Assembly (NCBI GenBank): GCA_023023105.1
Contig: CP083824.1
Coordinates: 1,426,001 to 1,490,000 of the forward strand
Source of the DNA: Enterobacter ludwigii
GTDB lineage: Bacteria; Pseudomonadota; Gammaproteobacteria; Enterobacterales; Enterobacteriaceae
DNA length: 64,000 nt
Direction of reading: 5' to 3'
Both the position numbers and the translations under genes were made by a program. A model generated the notes under the pieces. The model had not been told where the DNA came from and did no database searches. It worked only from the letters and a program-made list of their open reading frames with translations. Positions 33,804 through 43,712 of this stretch are shown here, one piece after another; the stretch's first letter is position 1, and each line of letters opens with the position of its first letter.

Positions 33804-34577
33804 ATGAGGTTCTCATATCTGTCTCGGTGGATAACGCCTTGCATTATGTTTGTGCTGTTAATTTTTTGCGGCCAGCAAGGGTATCGGACGTTTAAAGATT
33901 ATAAAAAAGTGACGAATAAGTTGGTTAATTCTGATGTGCAGCCAGCGAAAAATCCTCGTGAAGAAAAGACATTCACACTTTTCGCCGCTGCTGTACGTCA
34001 GGATAACTTACCTGCGGCAGTCAAAGCCCCTCTGGCTGCGGAAATTGAAGGCATCGTACGCAGTGATGATACCTGGCTTTCCTTCGCCGTCATCAAAACA
34101 CCCGGTGGTCAAAAGAGTTACCGCGAAGGTGAGCCACTGGCCGGATTTAACGATGCCTATATTCAGGAAATTAACAAAGATAATGTGGTGGTTAATTACG
34201 AAGGTGCTACGCAGGTACTGGCTTTAAATAAACCTGATTATTTTAAGGGCGGCGTTGACAACGGCCCGGTAACCCATTCGACGAAAGATGCAGGTGCGGA
34301 CAATGTGCATCTGGATGATTATCTGGTGTTAAAACCAATAATCGAAAAGGGGCAACTGGAAGGCTATAACATTAATCCAAAGGACGCTTCCACCTTCTAC
34401 AGCCATTCAGGGTTGAAAAAAGGGGATGTGGCAGTAGAAGTGAACTCAGTCGATATGACCGATCAAGCAAAGGCAAAAAGTATTATTGCCAGTTGGTCGA
34501 AAATGAAAGAAGCGGAGGTCGTCGTCAGACGTCACGCTCACCTTGAAAATATTCGGGTTAATGTTCTAAACAATTAA
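33804..34577 (+). CDS. gspC: GspC, T2SS inner-membrane clamp protein
   Basis: A 257-residue bitopic protein. A membrane helix lies at about residues 9-25 (WITPCIMFVLLIFCGQQ), then a linker, the HR domain (about 70-160: GIVRSDDTWLSFAVIKT, YREGEPLAGF) that binds secretin N-domains, and a C-terminal PDZ domain (about 170-250: GYNINPKDASTFYSHSGLKK, VAVEVNSVDM) that selects cargo. It opens the main T2SS operon gspC to gspO, with gspD 13 bases downstream. The N-terminal start is the ATG after CAGATGAAAA and is reasonably secure. Confidence 0.93.
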   Translation: MRFSYLSRWITPCIMFVLLIFCGQQGYRTFKDYKKVTNKLVNSDVQPAKNPREEKTFTLFAAAVRQDNLPAAVKAPLAAEIEGIVRSDDTWLSFAVIKTPGGQKSYREGEPLAGFNDAYIQEINKDNVVVNYEGATQVLALNKPDYFKGGVDNGPVTHSTKDAGADNVHLDDYLVLKPIIEKGQLEGYNINPKDASTFYSHSGLKKGDVAVEVNSVDMTDQAKAKSIIASWSKMKEAEVVVRRHAHLENIRVNVLNN

Positions 34578-34590
34578 CAAGTGTACAGAC

Positions 34591-36480
34591 ATGAAGAAAT
34601 TTCCCTGGGCGTGCGTGGCGCTGACCGCATTGTCGTTATATTCGAGTTCGCTGCTTGCAGCCAACTTTAGCGCGAGCTTTAAAAATACCGATATCCGCGA
34701 GTTTATTGATACGGTTGGCCGCAATCTTAATAAAACCATTCTCGTCGACCCGTCCGTTCAGGGCACGGTGTCGGTCAGAACCTACAACGTGCTGACGGAA
34801 GATGAGTATTACCAGTTCTTTCTGAGCGTGCTGGATTTGTACGGGCTGTCGGTGATCCCGATGGACAACGGTATGGTCAAAGTGGTGCGCTCAAGCGTAG
34901 CCCGCACCGCCGGCGCACCGCTGGCAGACAGCAAAAATCCGGGCAAGGGTGATGAGATCATCACTCGCGTCGTGCGCATGGAAAATGTGCCAGTACGTGA
35001 ACTGGCTCCGCTGCTGCGTCAGCTCAACGATGCCACCGGCATCGGCAACGTGGTCCATTTCGAGCCCTCCAACGTGCTGCTGTTAACCGGTAAAGCCTCA
35101 GTGGTGAACCGTCTGGTGGATCTGGTTCAGCGCGTGGATAAAGACGGGGTTCAGCGTCGTGAGATTGTGCCGCTGCGCTTTGCGTCCGCGAAGGAGCTCT
35201 CAGACATGTTGAACAATCTCAACAACGAAGAGCAGAAAGGGCAAAACGCGCCGCAACTGGCTACCAAAGTGGTGGCGGATGACGAAACGAATAGTCTGGT
35301 GATCAGCGGTTCGGAAGATGCGCGGATGCGTACCCGTTCCCTCATTCATCAACTGGATCGCGAGCAGAACAACGAGGGCAACACCCGCGTCTTCTATCTC
35401 AAATATGCCAGTGCCACGAAAGTGGTTCCGGTGCTTACCGGTATTGGCGAGCAGCTGAAAGATAAAGCGGGCACGCCTAAGGCGAAAACCGCTACTGCGA
35501 CAAGCGATCTGAATATTACCGCTGATGAAGCAACCAACTCGCTGGTGATCACCGCGCAGCCTAACGTGATGAACTCTCTGGAGAAGGTGATCGACAAGCT
35601 CGACATCCGCCGTCCGCAGGTACTGGTAGAAGCGATCATTGCTGAGGTGCAGGACGGTAACGGACTGGACCTCGGCGTGCAGTGGACCAGTAAACATGGT
35701 GGTGTGCAGTTCGGCTCCACCGGGCTGCCCATCAGCCAGGTGAAAAATGGCGTGATGAAAGGGGCGAGTTTCACTGGCCTGGCGACAGGATTCTTTAACG
35801 GTGATTTCGGGGCCCTGATGACCGCGCTCTCAACCGATGGCAAAAATGACATTCTTTCGACCCCAAGCGTGGTCACGCTGGATAACAAAGAAGCGTCGTT
35901 CAACGTGGGTCAGGATGTGCCGGTGCTTTCCGGTTCGCAGACCACCAGTGGTGACAACGTCTTTAACTCTGTTGAGCGTAAGACGGTCGGTACCAAGCTG
36001 AAGATTGTGCCGCAAATCAACGACGGGGACATGATCCATCTGAAGATCGAGCAAGAAGTGTCCAGTGTCGACAACAGTGCAACGGAAGACGCCAGCCTCG
36101 GCCCAACCTTCAACACCCGTACCATCAACAACGAAGTGATGGTGCACAGTGGGCAGACGGTGGTGCTTGGCGGACTGATGGAAAACGTCACCAAACAGTC
36201 GGTTTCCAAAGTGCCGCTGCTCGGCGATATCCCGCTGGTCGGTCAGCTGTTCCGCTACACCTCGCAGGATACGTCCAAACGCAACCTGATGGTATTCATC
36301 CATACCACCGTCCTGCGTGATGACGATAACTACAGTGCGGCGTCGAAAGAGAAGTATGACCAAATCCGCGCTCGTCAGCAGCAGCGCGTGGAGGAGAAAA
36401 AGCTCGGTATCGTTGAGCCAACCGATAATGCGGTGTTGCCTGCATTGCCCTCTGCCTCCCGCAACCCGTTTAAAGAGTAA
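34591..36480 (+). CDS. gspD: GspD, type II secretin
   Basis: A 629-residue outer-membrane secretin. Signal peptide MKKFPWACVALTALSLYSSSLLA; N0 domain starting ANFSASFKNTDIREFIDTVG; repeated N1-N3 domains (GSEDARMRTRSLIHQLDREQ, NVMNSLEKVIDKLDIRRPQV); and the C-terminal beta-barrel with VLVEAIIAEVQ, TPSVVTLDNKEASFNVGQDV and VPLLGDIPLVGQLF. It forms the 15-mer channel for folded exoproteins. No pilotin gene (gspS) is in the window, so targeting must rely on GspA/B or a pilotin elsewhere. Confidence 0.97.
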   Translation: MKKFPWACVALTALSLYSSSLLAANFSASFKNTDIREFIDTVGRNLNKTILVDPSVQGTVSVRTYNVLTEDEYYQFFLSVLDLYGLSVIPMDNGMVKVVRSSVARTAGAPLADSKNPGKGDEIITRVVRMENVPVRELAPLLRQLNDATGIGNVVHFEPSNVLLLTGKASVVNRLVDLVQRVDKDGVQRREIVPLRFASAKELSDMLNNLNNEEQKGQNAPQLATKVVADDETNSLVISGSEDARMRTRSLIHQLDREQNNEGNTRVFYLKYASATKVVPVLTGIGEQLKDKAGTPKAKTATATSDLNITADEATNSLVITAQPNVMNSLEKVIDKLDIRRPQVLVEAIIAEVQDGNGLDLGVQWTSKHGGVQFGSTGLPISQVKNGVMKGASFTGLATGFFNGDFGALMTALSTDGKNDILSTPSVVTLDNKEASFNVGQDVPVLSGSQTTSGDNVFNSVERKTVGTKLKIVPQINDGDMIHLKIEQEVSSVDNSATEDASLGPTFNTRTINNEVMVHSGQTVVLGGLMENVTKQSVSKVPLLGDIPLVGQLFRYTSQDTSKRNLMVFIHTTVLRDDDNYSAASKEKYDQIRARQQQRVEEKKLGIVEPTDNAVLPALPSASRNPFKE

Positions 36481-36492
36481 GGGAGGCATAAC

Positions 36493-37971
36493 GTGGACGA
36501 GCTGGGGAAAACTCTGTGTAGCAGCAGCTACGCGAAAGATAATGGCGTTTTATTTTACAACAATGCTGTCTATATCCGTGATGACACCCCGGCGTTTGCC
36601 CTGCTGGAGGTACACCGGGTGCTGGGGCGCGCGTTCGTTCCGGTAACCCTGACGTCTGACGCTTTCGATGAGATGCTGGCCAAAATCTGGCAGCAGAGCA
36701 GCGGCGTGTCTCAGCAGCTGGTGGACGATATGGATGCAGATATCGATCTGATGGCGTTAACCGAGGAGATCCCGGATAACGAAGATCTGCTCGATAACGA
36801 CGAAAACTCCCCGGTGATCCGCCTGATCAACGCCATTCTCGGCGAGGCGGTCAAGGATGGTGCGTCAGATATTCATATCGAAACCTTTGAGCGCACGCTG
36901 AGTATTCGCTTCCGCGTCGACGGCGTACTGCGCCCGGTGTTGCAGCCTGCGCGTAAACTCGCGCCGCTGCTGGTGTCGCGTATTAAAGTCATGTCAAAAC
37001 TGGATATCGCCGAGAAGCGCCTGCCGCAGGATGGCCGTATCTCCCTGCGCATTGGTCGTAAGGCGATTGACGTGCGTGTGTCGACCATTCCATCTCAGTA
37101 TGGCGAGCGCGTGGTAATGCGTCTGCTCGATAAAAGCAATCTCAAGCCCGACATCAACAAGCTGGGGCTGATTGATGAAGAGCTGGAGAAGTTAAAAGGG
37201 CTGATTGACCGTCCGCACGGCATTATCCTGGTCACCGGGCCAACGGGTTCCGGTAAAAGTACCACCCTGTACGCCATTCTGTCGGCGCTGAACGGCCATG
37301 AACGCAATATTCTGACCGTTGAAGATCCGATTGAATACGAGCTGGAAGGGGTGGGGCAGACGCAGGTTAACCCGCGCGTGGACATGACCTTTGCCCGCGG
37401 ACTGCGCGCAATTCTGCGTCAGGACCCGGACGTGGTGATGATTGGGGAAATTCGTGATGGTGAGACCGCGCAAATTGCGGTGCAGGCGTCGCTGACCGGT
37501 CACCTGGTCATGTCTACGCTGCACACCAACAGTGCCGCAGGGGCGATTACCCGTCTGCGGGATATGGGGCTGGAGTCCTTTTTAATCGGTTCATCGTTAC
37601 TCGGTGTCATTGCCCAGCGTCTGGTGCGTCGGTTGTGTTCTCACTGCCGAACCACCAGTCCGCTGGATGACAATGAAAAGGCGTTGTTCAGTTTTATGGA
37701 GACGCCACCCAAAACGATCTATCGCGCGGTAGGGTGCGAGCACTGCCGCCAGAGCGGCTATCAGGGCCGGGCCGGTATTCATGAATTCCTGGTGGTGGAC
37801 AGCACTATGCGCCGCGCCATTCATGAAGATAAAGATGAAATGTCCATCGAGACACAGCTCTTTAAGCAGGCCTACAGCCTGCGTGAAAACGGGCTGTTGA
37901 AAGTGATCGGCGGCGTAACGTCTCTCGAAGAGGTGATGCGGGTGACCGCCGAGCGTGGAGGGGATGCGTAA
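36493..37971 (+). CDS. gspE: GspE, T2SS assembly ATPase
   Basis: A 492-residue ATPase that drives pseudopilus assembly. GTG start at 36493 with GGGAGG 6 bases before it. Walker [12 protein letters not shown] (about residue 251 on), Asp box [11 protein letters not shown], Walker [15 protein letters not shown], His box TLHTNSA and the zinc-binding cysteines CSHCRTT and [12 protein letters not shown] are all present. It binds the GspL cytoplasmic domain. Overlaps the gspF start by one base (TAATG). Confidence 0.97.
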   Translation: MDELGKTLCSSSYAKDNGVLFYNNAVYIRDDTPAFALLEVHRVLGRAFVPVTLTSDAFDEMLAKIWQQSSGVSQQLVDDMDADIDLMALTEEIPDNEDLLDNDENSPVIRLINAILGEAVKDGASDIHIETFERTLSIRFRVDGVLRPVLQPARKLAPLLVSRIKVMSKLDIAEKRLPQDGRISLRIGRKAIDVRVSTIPSQYGERVVMRLLDKSNLKPDINKLGLIDEELEKLKGLIDRPHGIILVTGPTGSGKSTTLYAILSALNGHERNILTVEDPIEYELEGVGQTQVNPRVDMTFARGLRAILRQDPDVVMIGEIRDGETAQIAVQASLTGHLVMSTLHTNSAAGAITRLRDMGLESFLIGSSLLGVIAQRLVRRLCSHCRTTSPLDDNEKALFSFMETPPKTIYRAVGCEHCRQSGYQGRAGIHEFLVVDSTMRRAIHEDKDEMSIETQLFKQAYSLRENGLLKVIGGVTSLEEVMRVTAERGGDA

Positions 37972-39179
37972 TGGCCTTCTACGCCTGGACGGCAACGGAT
38001 GTCGCGGGCAAAACCGTGCGTGGCGCGTTGCAGGCCGAAGGGCAGAAGCAGGTTCGCCAGATGTTGCGCGAGCAAAAGCTGATGCCCGTCAGCATTACCG
38101 AGACCCGTGAAGCAGCGTCAGCCGGAAAAACGAAAACGGGGACAAAGCTCTCCACCCCGGTGCTGTCGATGTTTACCCGCCAGCTCTCCACGCTGGTCAA
38201 CGCCGCGCTGCCGCTGGAGAGCGCGCTGAAAGCAATCTCGAAGCAGACGGAAGACAAAAAGCTGGCGGCGATGGTGGTGGAGATCCGCGAGAAGGTAGTG
38301 GAGGGACACACGCTCTTTGACGCCTTCAGCCAGTTTCCGCGCACCTTCGACAAACTCTACTGCACGCTGGTGATGGCTGGTGAAAAGACCGGCCACCTGG
38401 GCGATGTGCTGGAGAAGCTGGCCGAGTACAACGAGCAGCGTCAGAAGATGAAAAGCAAGCTGACGCAGGCGATGGTCTACCCCATCACCCTGACGGTGGT
38501 GGCCATCGCGGTCATCAGCATTCTGCTGGTGGCGGTGGTGCCGCAGGTGATTGAACAGTTCACCCACATGAAGCAGCAACTGCCGATCACCACCCGGACG
38601 CTGATTGCGGTGAGTGATTTCCTGCAGGCCTACGGCATCTACATTGTCGGCGTGCTGGGCGGTGGATTCGTCAGCTTTAAGGCCTGGCTCAGACATACCA
38701 AAAACCGTTTCAAATGGAACCACTGGCTGGTCAACGGATCGCCAGTTAAAAAGCTGGTGTGCGCCATTAACAGCGCCCGTTATATCCGTACCTTAAGTAT
38801 CCTTCAGGCCAGCAGCGTGCCGTTACTGGAAGGGATGTATATCGCGATGGACGGCATTGAAAACCTCTATGCCCGGCAGGTGCTGGAGCAGGCAGCAGAT
38901 ACTGTGCGCCAGGGGGCGTCACTGTATGCCGCGCTGGAACAGGCGAAATTATTCCCGCCGACCATGCTGTATATGATTGCCTCCGGCGAAGAGAGCGGCG
39001 AATTAGGCAATTTAATGGATCGCGCGGCGGAAAACCAGGAATCGGCATTACAGCATCGAATTACGTTAACGCTGTCGGTATTTGAACCGGCACTGGTGGT
39101 ATCCATGGCAACGATTGTTTTATTCATCGTGCTGTCAATATTACAACCGCTTCTGCAACTTAATAATATGGTAGGTTAA
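37971..39179 (+). CDS. gspF: GspF, T2SS inner-membrane platform protein
   Basis: A 402-residue platform protein with two homologous T2SSF domains (about residues 65-190 and 270-390). Membrane helices lie at about 168-188 (ITLTVVAIAVISILLVAVV), 215-235 and 375-395 (LVVSMATIVLFIVLSILQP). Repeated motifs FTRQLSTLVNAALPLESAL and MAGEKTGHLGDVLEKLAEY, then MIASGEESGELGNLMDRAA, are typical. Converts GspE motion into pseudopilus growth. Confidence 0.97.
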   Translation: MAFYAWTATDVAGKTVRGALQAEGQKQVRQMLREQKLMPVSITETREAASAGKTKTGTKLSTPVLSMFTRQLSTLVNAALPLESALKAISKQTEDKKLAAMVVEIREKVVEGHTLFDAFSQFPRTFDKLYCTLVMAGEKTGHLGDVLEKLAEYNEQRQKMKSKLTQAMVYPITLTVVAIAVISILLVAVVPQVIEQFTHMKQQLPITTRTLIAVSDFLQAYGIYIVGVLGGGFVSFKAWLRHTKNRFKWNHWLVNGSPVKKLVCAINSARYIRTLSILQASSVPLLEGMYIAMDGIENLYARQVLEQAADTVRQGASLYAALEQAKLFPPTMLYMIASGEESGELGNLMDRAAENQESALQHRITLTLSVFEPALVVSMATIVLFIVLSILQPLLQLNNMVG

Positions 39180-39182
39180 AAC

Positions 39183-39632
39183 ATGGCTATGAAAAGAAAA
39201 CACCTGGCACGCCAGGCGGGGTTTACTTTGCTCGAATTAATGGTGGTTATTGTTATTCTCGGCGTGTTAGCGAGTATGGTGGTGCCAAACTTAATGGGAA
39301 ATAAAGAAAAGGCCGATACCCAAAAAGCGACCAGCGATATTGTCGCGCTCGAAGGCTCCCTGGATATGTATAAGCTGGATAACCACCGTTATCCGACGAC
39401 GGAACAGGGTTTGCAGGCGCTGGTGACTAAACCTGAAATCGCACCCATCCCGAACGGCTACCGTGCTGACGGCTATATTCGTCGACTGCCTCAGGACCCA
39501 TGGGGCGGAGAGTATATTCTGGTGAGCCCGGGCGAACACGGTGCGGTCGATGTCTTCTCGGCAGGGCCTGATGGTGAAGCTAATACCGCCGATGATATTA
39601 CGAACTGGTCTCTGGATAAAAAAGAGAAATGA
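39183..39632 (+). CDS. gspG: GspG, major pseudopilin
   Basis: A 149-residue major pseudopilin. Prepilin site QAG|FTLLELMVVIVILGVLA, cleaved after Gly by GspO and N-methylated, with Glu5 present. The C-terminal domain contains YPTTEQGLQALV and DPWGGEYILVSPGEHG plus calcium-binding type residues (DVFSAGPDGEANTADDI). The gene depends on GspO, whose gene lies downstream of the IS. Confidence 0.97.
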   Translation: MAMKRKHLARQAGFTLLELMVVIVILGVLASMVVPNLMGNKEKADTQKATSDIVALEGSLDMYKLDNHRYPTTEQGLQALVTKPEIAPIPNGYRADGYIRRLPQDPWGGEYILVSPGEHGAVDVFSAGPDGEANTADDITNWSLDKKEK

Positions 39633-40117
39633 TGAAAAATCAACGCGGCTTTACGTTGCTGGAAATTATTCTGGCGCTGGTGATATTTGCCAGTTGCGCC
39701 ATGATGGTGGTGTCAACAATACCTTCGCGCAGCGGTGCGGATATATTTGGCCAGCAATTAAAAGCCCTCGTTGATTATGGTTCAGACCGTGCGGTGATGG
39801 ACGGAAATATCGTCGGGCTGGTGCTAACCACGGATAACTATCAGTTGGTGACGCTCGACGATAAAAACGGCGAGCGGCACTGGGTACCGTTATCCGCAGG
39901 TCGTATTACCACCAAAGGCGATTTCCCTGAGGAGATGCACGTTTCGCTCTCGCCGCAGCGCCTGGCCGCCACGGTCGCCTCCGAGCCGCAGGTGCTCTTT
40001 TTGCCGGATGGTGAAATCAGCCGCTTCACGCTGACGCTGCAAAGCTACGACAAACAGCACCATTTTCGCGTGGTGTCGCAAGGTGCGGCCCCGGTATCGG
40101 TAGAAAACGATGACTAA
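39629..40117 (+). CDS. gspH: GspH, minor pseudopilin
   Basis: A 162-residue minor pseudopilin with prepilin site QRG|FTLLEIILALVIFASCA near the N-terminus, Glu5 present. The remainder shows the GspH pattern (RAVMDGNIVGLVLTTDNYQL, LFLPDGEISRFTLTL). Its start overlaps the gspG stop by 4 bases; its stop overlaps gspI by 8. Confidence 0.95.
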   Translation: MMKNQRGFTLLEIILALVIFASCAMMVVSTIPSRSGADIFGQQLKALVDYGSDRAVMDGNIVGLVLTTDNYQLVTLDDKNGERHWVPLSAGRITTKGDFPEEMHVSLSPQRLAATVASEPQVLFLPDGEISRFTLTLQSYDKQHHFRVVSQGAAPVSVENDD

Positions 40118-40490
40118 AGGCAACGCTAAGCAAAAGGGCATGACGCTGCTGGAGGTGATGGTCGCGCTGGTCATCTTCTCGACTGCCGCACTGGCGCTGA
40201 TGAACTCGGTCTCCCTGAACGTGCGTTTCACCCATGGTCTGGCCGACACATTGCAGGCGAGCTGGGTTGCCGAGAACCAGCTGGCGGAAGCGCAGCTCGC
40301 GAAAACCGACTTCCCGGATGCTGAGCAGCAGGGAACGGAAATCATGGGCGGACGCAGCTGGAACTGGCGCAAGCAGCGGGTCAAAACCGCCGACAACAGC
40401 TGGGCTAACGCCATCCGCGTGTATGCGGAAGGCGACGACAGCCAGCCGGTAATCTCACTGCAAATCATTGGGCCGGGAGAGAGCAAGTGA
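40110..40490 (+). CDS. gspI: GspI, minor pseudopilin
   Basis: A 126-residue minor pseudopilin with prepilin site QKG|MTLLEVMVALVIFSTAAL. NSVSLNVRFTHGLADTLQAS and ENQLAEAQL are typical of the tip complex I-J-K. Overlaps gspH and gspJ. Confidence 0.95.
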   Translation: MTKGNAKQKGMTLLEVMVALVIFSTAALALMNSVSLNVRFTHGLADTLQASWVAENQLAEAQLAKTDFPDAEQQGTEIMGGRSWNWRKQRVKTADNSWANAIRVYAEGDDSQPVISLQIIGPGESK

Positions 40491-41092
40491 AGAAAACCCG
40501 ACGCCAGCGCGGATTTACCCTGCTGGAGATCATGATTGCGCTGACCATCTTTGCGGTGATCAGCACCCTGGCCTGGCAAATTCTGGACGGCGCGATGCGT
40601 ACCAGCTCGGCCACCGATGCCAGCGCGGCGAAGCTCAATCAGCTTCAGCGGGCCTGGAACCTGATGGAGCGTGATTTCTACCAGCTTCAGGCGCGCGCCC
40701 CGCGTAATGAGCCGGATCGGTTTCGTCAGGTTGGTGATGTGCTTGAACTGACCACCCTGAACGGCGTGAGCGGAACGGTACAACTGGAGCGCGTGCGCTG
40801 GCGGCTGGAAGAGGGGCGCCTGTATCGCGACGTCTGGCCGGTGATTGACGGCCCGGCGGACGCCAAACCCGACGAGGTGCCGATTGTCAGCGAGGTGAAA
40901 TCCCTGCAGTGGCGTTTTTACCATCAGGGCTGGCTGAAAAGCTGGAGCGACCCGGCGCATCTGCCGGACGGCGTAGAACTGACGCTGACCATGGAAAACG
41001 GTGATACCTGGCGCTGGGTGTTTACGACCCCGGGCGATCTGCCGGAAGCTGCGTCGCCTGTGTCGCCAGCGGCACCGGAAGCAACATCATGA
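40487..41092 (+). CDS. gspJ: GspJ, minor pseudopilin
   Basis: A 201-residue minor pseudopilin with prepilin site QRG|FTLLEIMIALTIFAVIST, followed by ERDFYQLQARAPR and the tail-region ELTLTMENGDTWRWVF. Forms the tip with GspI and GspK. Overlaps both neighbours by 4 bases. Confidence 0.95.
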   Translation: MKKTRRQRGFTLLEIMIALTIFAVISTLAWQILDGAMRTSSATDASAAKLNQLQRAWNLMERDFYQLQARAPRNEPDRFRQVGDVLELTTLNGVSGTVQLERVRWRLEEGRLYRDVWPVIDGPADAKPDEVPIVSEVKSLQWRFYHQGWLKSWSDPAHLPDGVELTLTMENGDTWRWVFTTPGDLPEAASPVSPAAPEATS

Positions 41093-42099
41093 GTGTATTA
41101 CGCAAACAGAAAGGGGTGGCCCTGCTGGTGGTGTTGATCCTGCTGGTCATGATGTCGGCGCTGGCCGCTAAAATCAGCCAGCAATTTTGCCGCAACCTGC
41201 AAAAAACGCATTACCAGGTGAGCCAGCAGCAGCTGCGCTGGGCGATGCAGGCGCAGGAGAAGGTGGTGAAAGACCGGCTGCAAGCCGACGCCAGCGGTGA
41301 GAGTAAAGCCCTCACGCTTGAGGGCGACTGGCATCAACCGCTGGAAACACGCGGGGAAGACTATACGGTCGTCAGCCAGGTAGAAGACGCGCAGGACTGT
41401 TTTAACGTCAACAACCTGCTGGCCGCTGAGAAAATTGCCCAGGGGCAAAATGTGCCTGTCACACCGGAAAAATCGCGTAAAGAGCAGATTGTTGAACAGC
41501 TTCTGACAGAGAGTGGCCTGAGCCACAACACGGCAGAAGAGGTGTATCAACAGCTGGTGGACTATCTCGATGGCGATACGACGACGGCCAAAGAGGGTAG
41601 CGAGACCGATGCCTGGGCTGGCGTGGTGCCCGCCCGACAACCGGCGAACCAGATGATGCGCACGATTGCGGAGATCGCAATGCTGCCGGCATTTCCGGCA
41701 ACGGCATACCCGAAGGTGAACAAGCTGTTATGCGCATTACCGGACTCCGCCAGCAAGGTGGATGTGAACACGCTGAAACCGGCGCAGGCGGCCTTACTGG
41801 CCGCAATGTTCCCCGGAAAAATAACCGAAGATGACGCCCTGCGCCTGATTGAATCGCGCCCTGAAACTGGCTGGGAAAATATGGAAGCGTTCAGCAAAGC
41901 GCTGGAACGGGCCTTCCCACAGCTAAAAGACGATCTCCCGCAGGTGGCTGAGTTCTTCTCAACCAATAGCCGGTATTTCCGCGTCAATTATACCGGCAAT
42001 ACTGATGAATTAACGCTTCGCGTGGTGAGCCAGCTTCAGGTCAACAGTGAGGCTGGCGAGATCGTGACGTGGCAACGTCGTTACCGAATGATTGAATAA
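41089..42099 (+). CDS. gspK: GspK, minor pseudopilin (tip cap)
   Basis: A 336-residue pseudopilin with the large alpha domain of GspK. The N-terminal segment KQKGVALLVVLILLVMMSAL has the cleavage glycine but lacks Glu5, as usual for GspK. Later DCFNVNNLL, QLVDYLDGD and LPDSASKVDVNTL (helix-hairpin-helix-like repeats) are typical. Confidence 0.95.
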   Translation: MSVLRKQKGVALLVVLILLVMMSALAAKISQQFCRNLQKTHYQVSQQQLRWAMQAQEKVVKDRLQADASGESKALTLEGDWHQPLETRGEDYTVVSQVEDAQDCFNVNNLLAAEKIAQGQNVPVTPEKSRKEQIVEQLLTESGLSHNTAEEVYQQLVDYLDGDTTTAKEGSETDAWAGVVPARQPANQMMRTIAEIAMLPAFPATAYPKVNKLLCALPDSASKVDVNTLKPAQAALLAAMFPGKITEDDALRLIESRPETGWENMEAFSKALERAFPQLKDDLPQVAEFFSTNSRYFRVNYTGNTDELTLRVVSQLQVNSEAGEIVTWQRRYRMIE

Positions 42100-42114
42100 G
42101 AAAAGTTGAACGCT

Positions 42115-43248
42115 ATGAAACAGGTACTTTTTGTTCGTCCCGACAGCCGCGAGGACGGGAAAATAATGTGGTGTCTCTCCGGCTGCGAACAGGTTGAGGT
42201 AGTGGATAGCCTGGACGCACTGGTGGAGCATCCTCTGGCAGCCCGTGTTTGTCTGCTGCTGCCCGCGAGCAACATGATCTTCCGCCATTTTACGCTGCCG
42301 AAGAAAGTCGCCTCGCAGGCGACGGCGTTCTCGTGGATGGCAGAAGAGACGCTGATGGGTGATGTGGACAACCTTCACTGGACGGTGCTTAACAAAAAGG
42401 GTGCCGAGGTTGACGCCGTAGCCATCGACGCCGATTGTCTGCGCGGGTGGTTAACCCGCTGCCAGGAGGCCGGTTTGAAGGTCATACAGGCGCTGCCGGA
42501 TGCCTGGCTGCTGCCCGCAACGGCAGGCGGAAACACGCTTGTCGCCATGGACAATGGTTACTGGCTGCGTTCATCGCCGCATGCCGCCTGCGAAATAGCG
42601 CCGGGCCTGTTGCCCCTTTTACTGCAGAAAGCGGGAGAGGGGGAGGTGTGCTGTTACGGGGAAACGCCTGCCGATGTTGACGTCGATACCGTGCAACCCT
42701 GGCAGCATCCACTGGTGTTGATCCAGCCGCAGTGGCAAACCTGCCGCGTCACGCTCCTGCATGGTCAGTTCAGCGCGAAAGCGAGCACGGGTAAAGCCGC
42801 GAAGAGCATCAAAGCGGCGATGGCCGCAGCGGGCCTGCTCTCTCTTGGCCTGTTACTGGGCCCGCGGATCGCCATGGCCTGGATGCTGGTGCAACAGGAA
42901 AATCAGGTTCAGCAGGAGATCCTTCAGGTTTATCAGCATCACTTCCCCAGTATGCGTCAGCAGACCAATATCAAATATCACTTTGGTCAAAACATGAAAA
43001 AGCAGAGTAAAGGGATATTTCTGCAACTGGACGATCTGGAAAAAGCCAGACAGGCGGTACCAGGAATGGAGATCTCTCTGCTCGAATACGATGCCCGGCA
43101 AAACTCGCTGACGCTGAGCGTCAGTTCGCAAAGCCAAACTGCATTGCAGACGTTTGTGAATCAGGCGGGTGAAAATTTTGATTTCACCCTGCAGCCTGTT
43201 TCTACGTCTGCTCCTTATACCGCTATGATCGCCGGGAAATATAAATGA
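42115..43248 (+). CDS. gspL: GspL, T2SS cytoplasmic/inner-membrane linker
   Basis: A 377-residue protein with an actin-like cytoplasmic domain (about residues 1-225) that binds GspE, a helix near 240-258 (AAMAAAGLLSLGLLLGPRIA), and a periplasmic ferredoxin-like domain that pairs with GspM. ATG 42115 (MKQVLFVRPDSRE) is preferred over the in-frame TTG at 42106. The stop overlaps the gspM start. Confidence 0.93.
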   Translation: MKQVLFVRPDSREDGKIMWCLSGCEQVEVVDSLDALVEHPLAARVCLLLPASNMIFRHFTLPKKVASQATAFSWMAEETLMGDVDNLHWTVLNKKGAEVDAVAIDADCLRGWLTRCQEAGLKVIQALPDAWLLPATAGGNTLVAMDNGYWLRSSPHAACEIAPGLLPLLLQKAGEGEVCCYGETPADVDVDTVQPWQHPLVLIQPQWQTCRVTLLHGQFSAKASTGKAAKSIKAAMAAAGLLSLGLLLGPRIAMAWMLVQQENQVQQEILQVYQHHFPSMRQQTNIKYHFGQNMKKQSKGIFLQLDDLEKARQAVPGMEISLLEYDARQNSLTLSVSSQSQTALQTFVNQAGENFDFTLQPVSTSAPYTAMIAGKYK

Positions 43249-43712
43249 AAGCGCGAATCGCACAGCTCAAGTCTCGTTACCAGCATTACAGCGCCAGAGA
43301 AAAAAACATCCTGAAAATATGTGCTATTACCGTATTGGGGGGCGCTATATATTATGCAGGTGTTATTCCTCTGGATAATATGATTCAAAATAGTAAAGCC
43401 ACGCTCACCAGACAAAAAGAGACGCTGAACTGGATGCGCAGCGAAATAAATAAAAACCACCTTCCGGTTCAGGTTGTTAAAACAAACAATCCGCGCACGG
43501 TGGTGGAAAACAGCGCACATGAAATTAATCTCTCTCTGACCGATGTGCGTCAGGATGGACAAACATTATCGTTCGTGGTTAGTCGCGTTAACGTCTACGA
43601 ATTAAAAAGCTGGCTGCGGGAAATTAACCAGACATCCGGTGTCAGACTGCAAAAAATGAACCTCACACCGGTCGATCATCTCAGCGATGTGAAAGCAGAA
43701 AGGCTTTGTTGA
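43245..43712 (+). pseudogene. gspM: GspM with 3' end replaced by IS903-like element
   Basis: GspM is a bitopic assembly protein (helix about residues 25-41: ICAITVLGGAIYYAGVI) with a periplasmic ferredoxin-like domain (from about residue 80) that heterodimerises with GspL. The first 152 codons are native. The IS then supplies three codons (Arg-Leu-Cys) and a stop. Removing the IS and one 9-base target copy restores a 161-residue protein that ends in IQLTWSKTA, whose TGA overlaps the gspO ATG. Nine native residues, probably the last beta strand, are lost. A shortened protein may still be made, but stability and GspL pairing are doubtful. Confidence 0.88.
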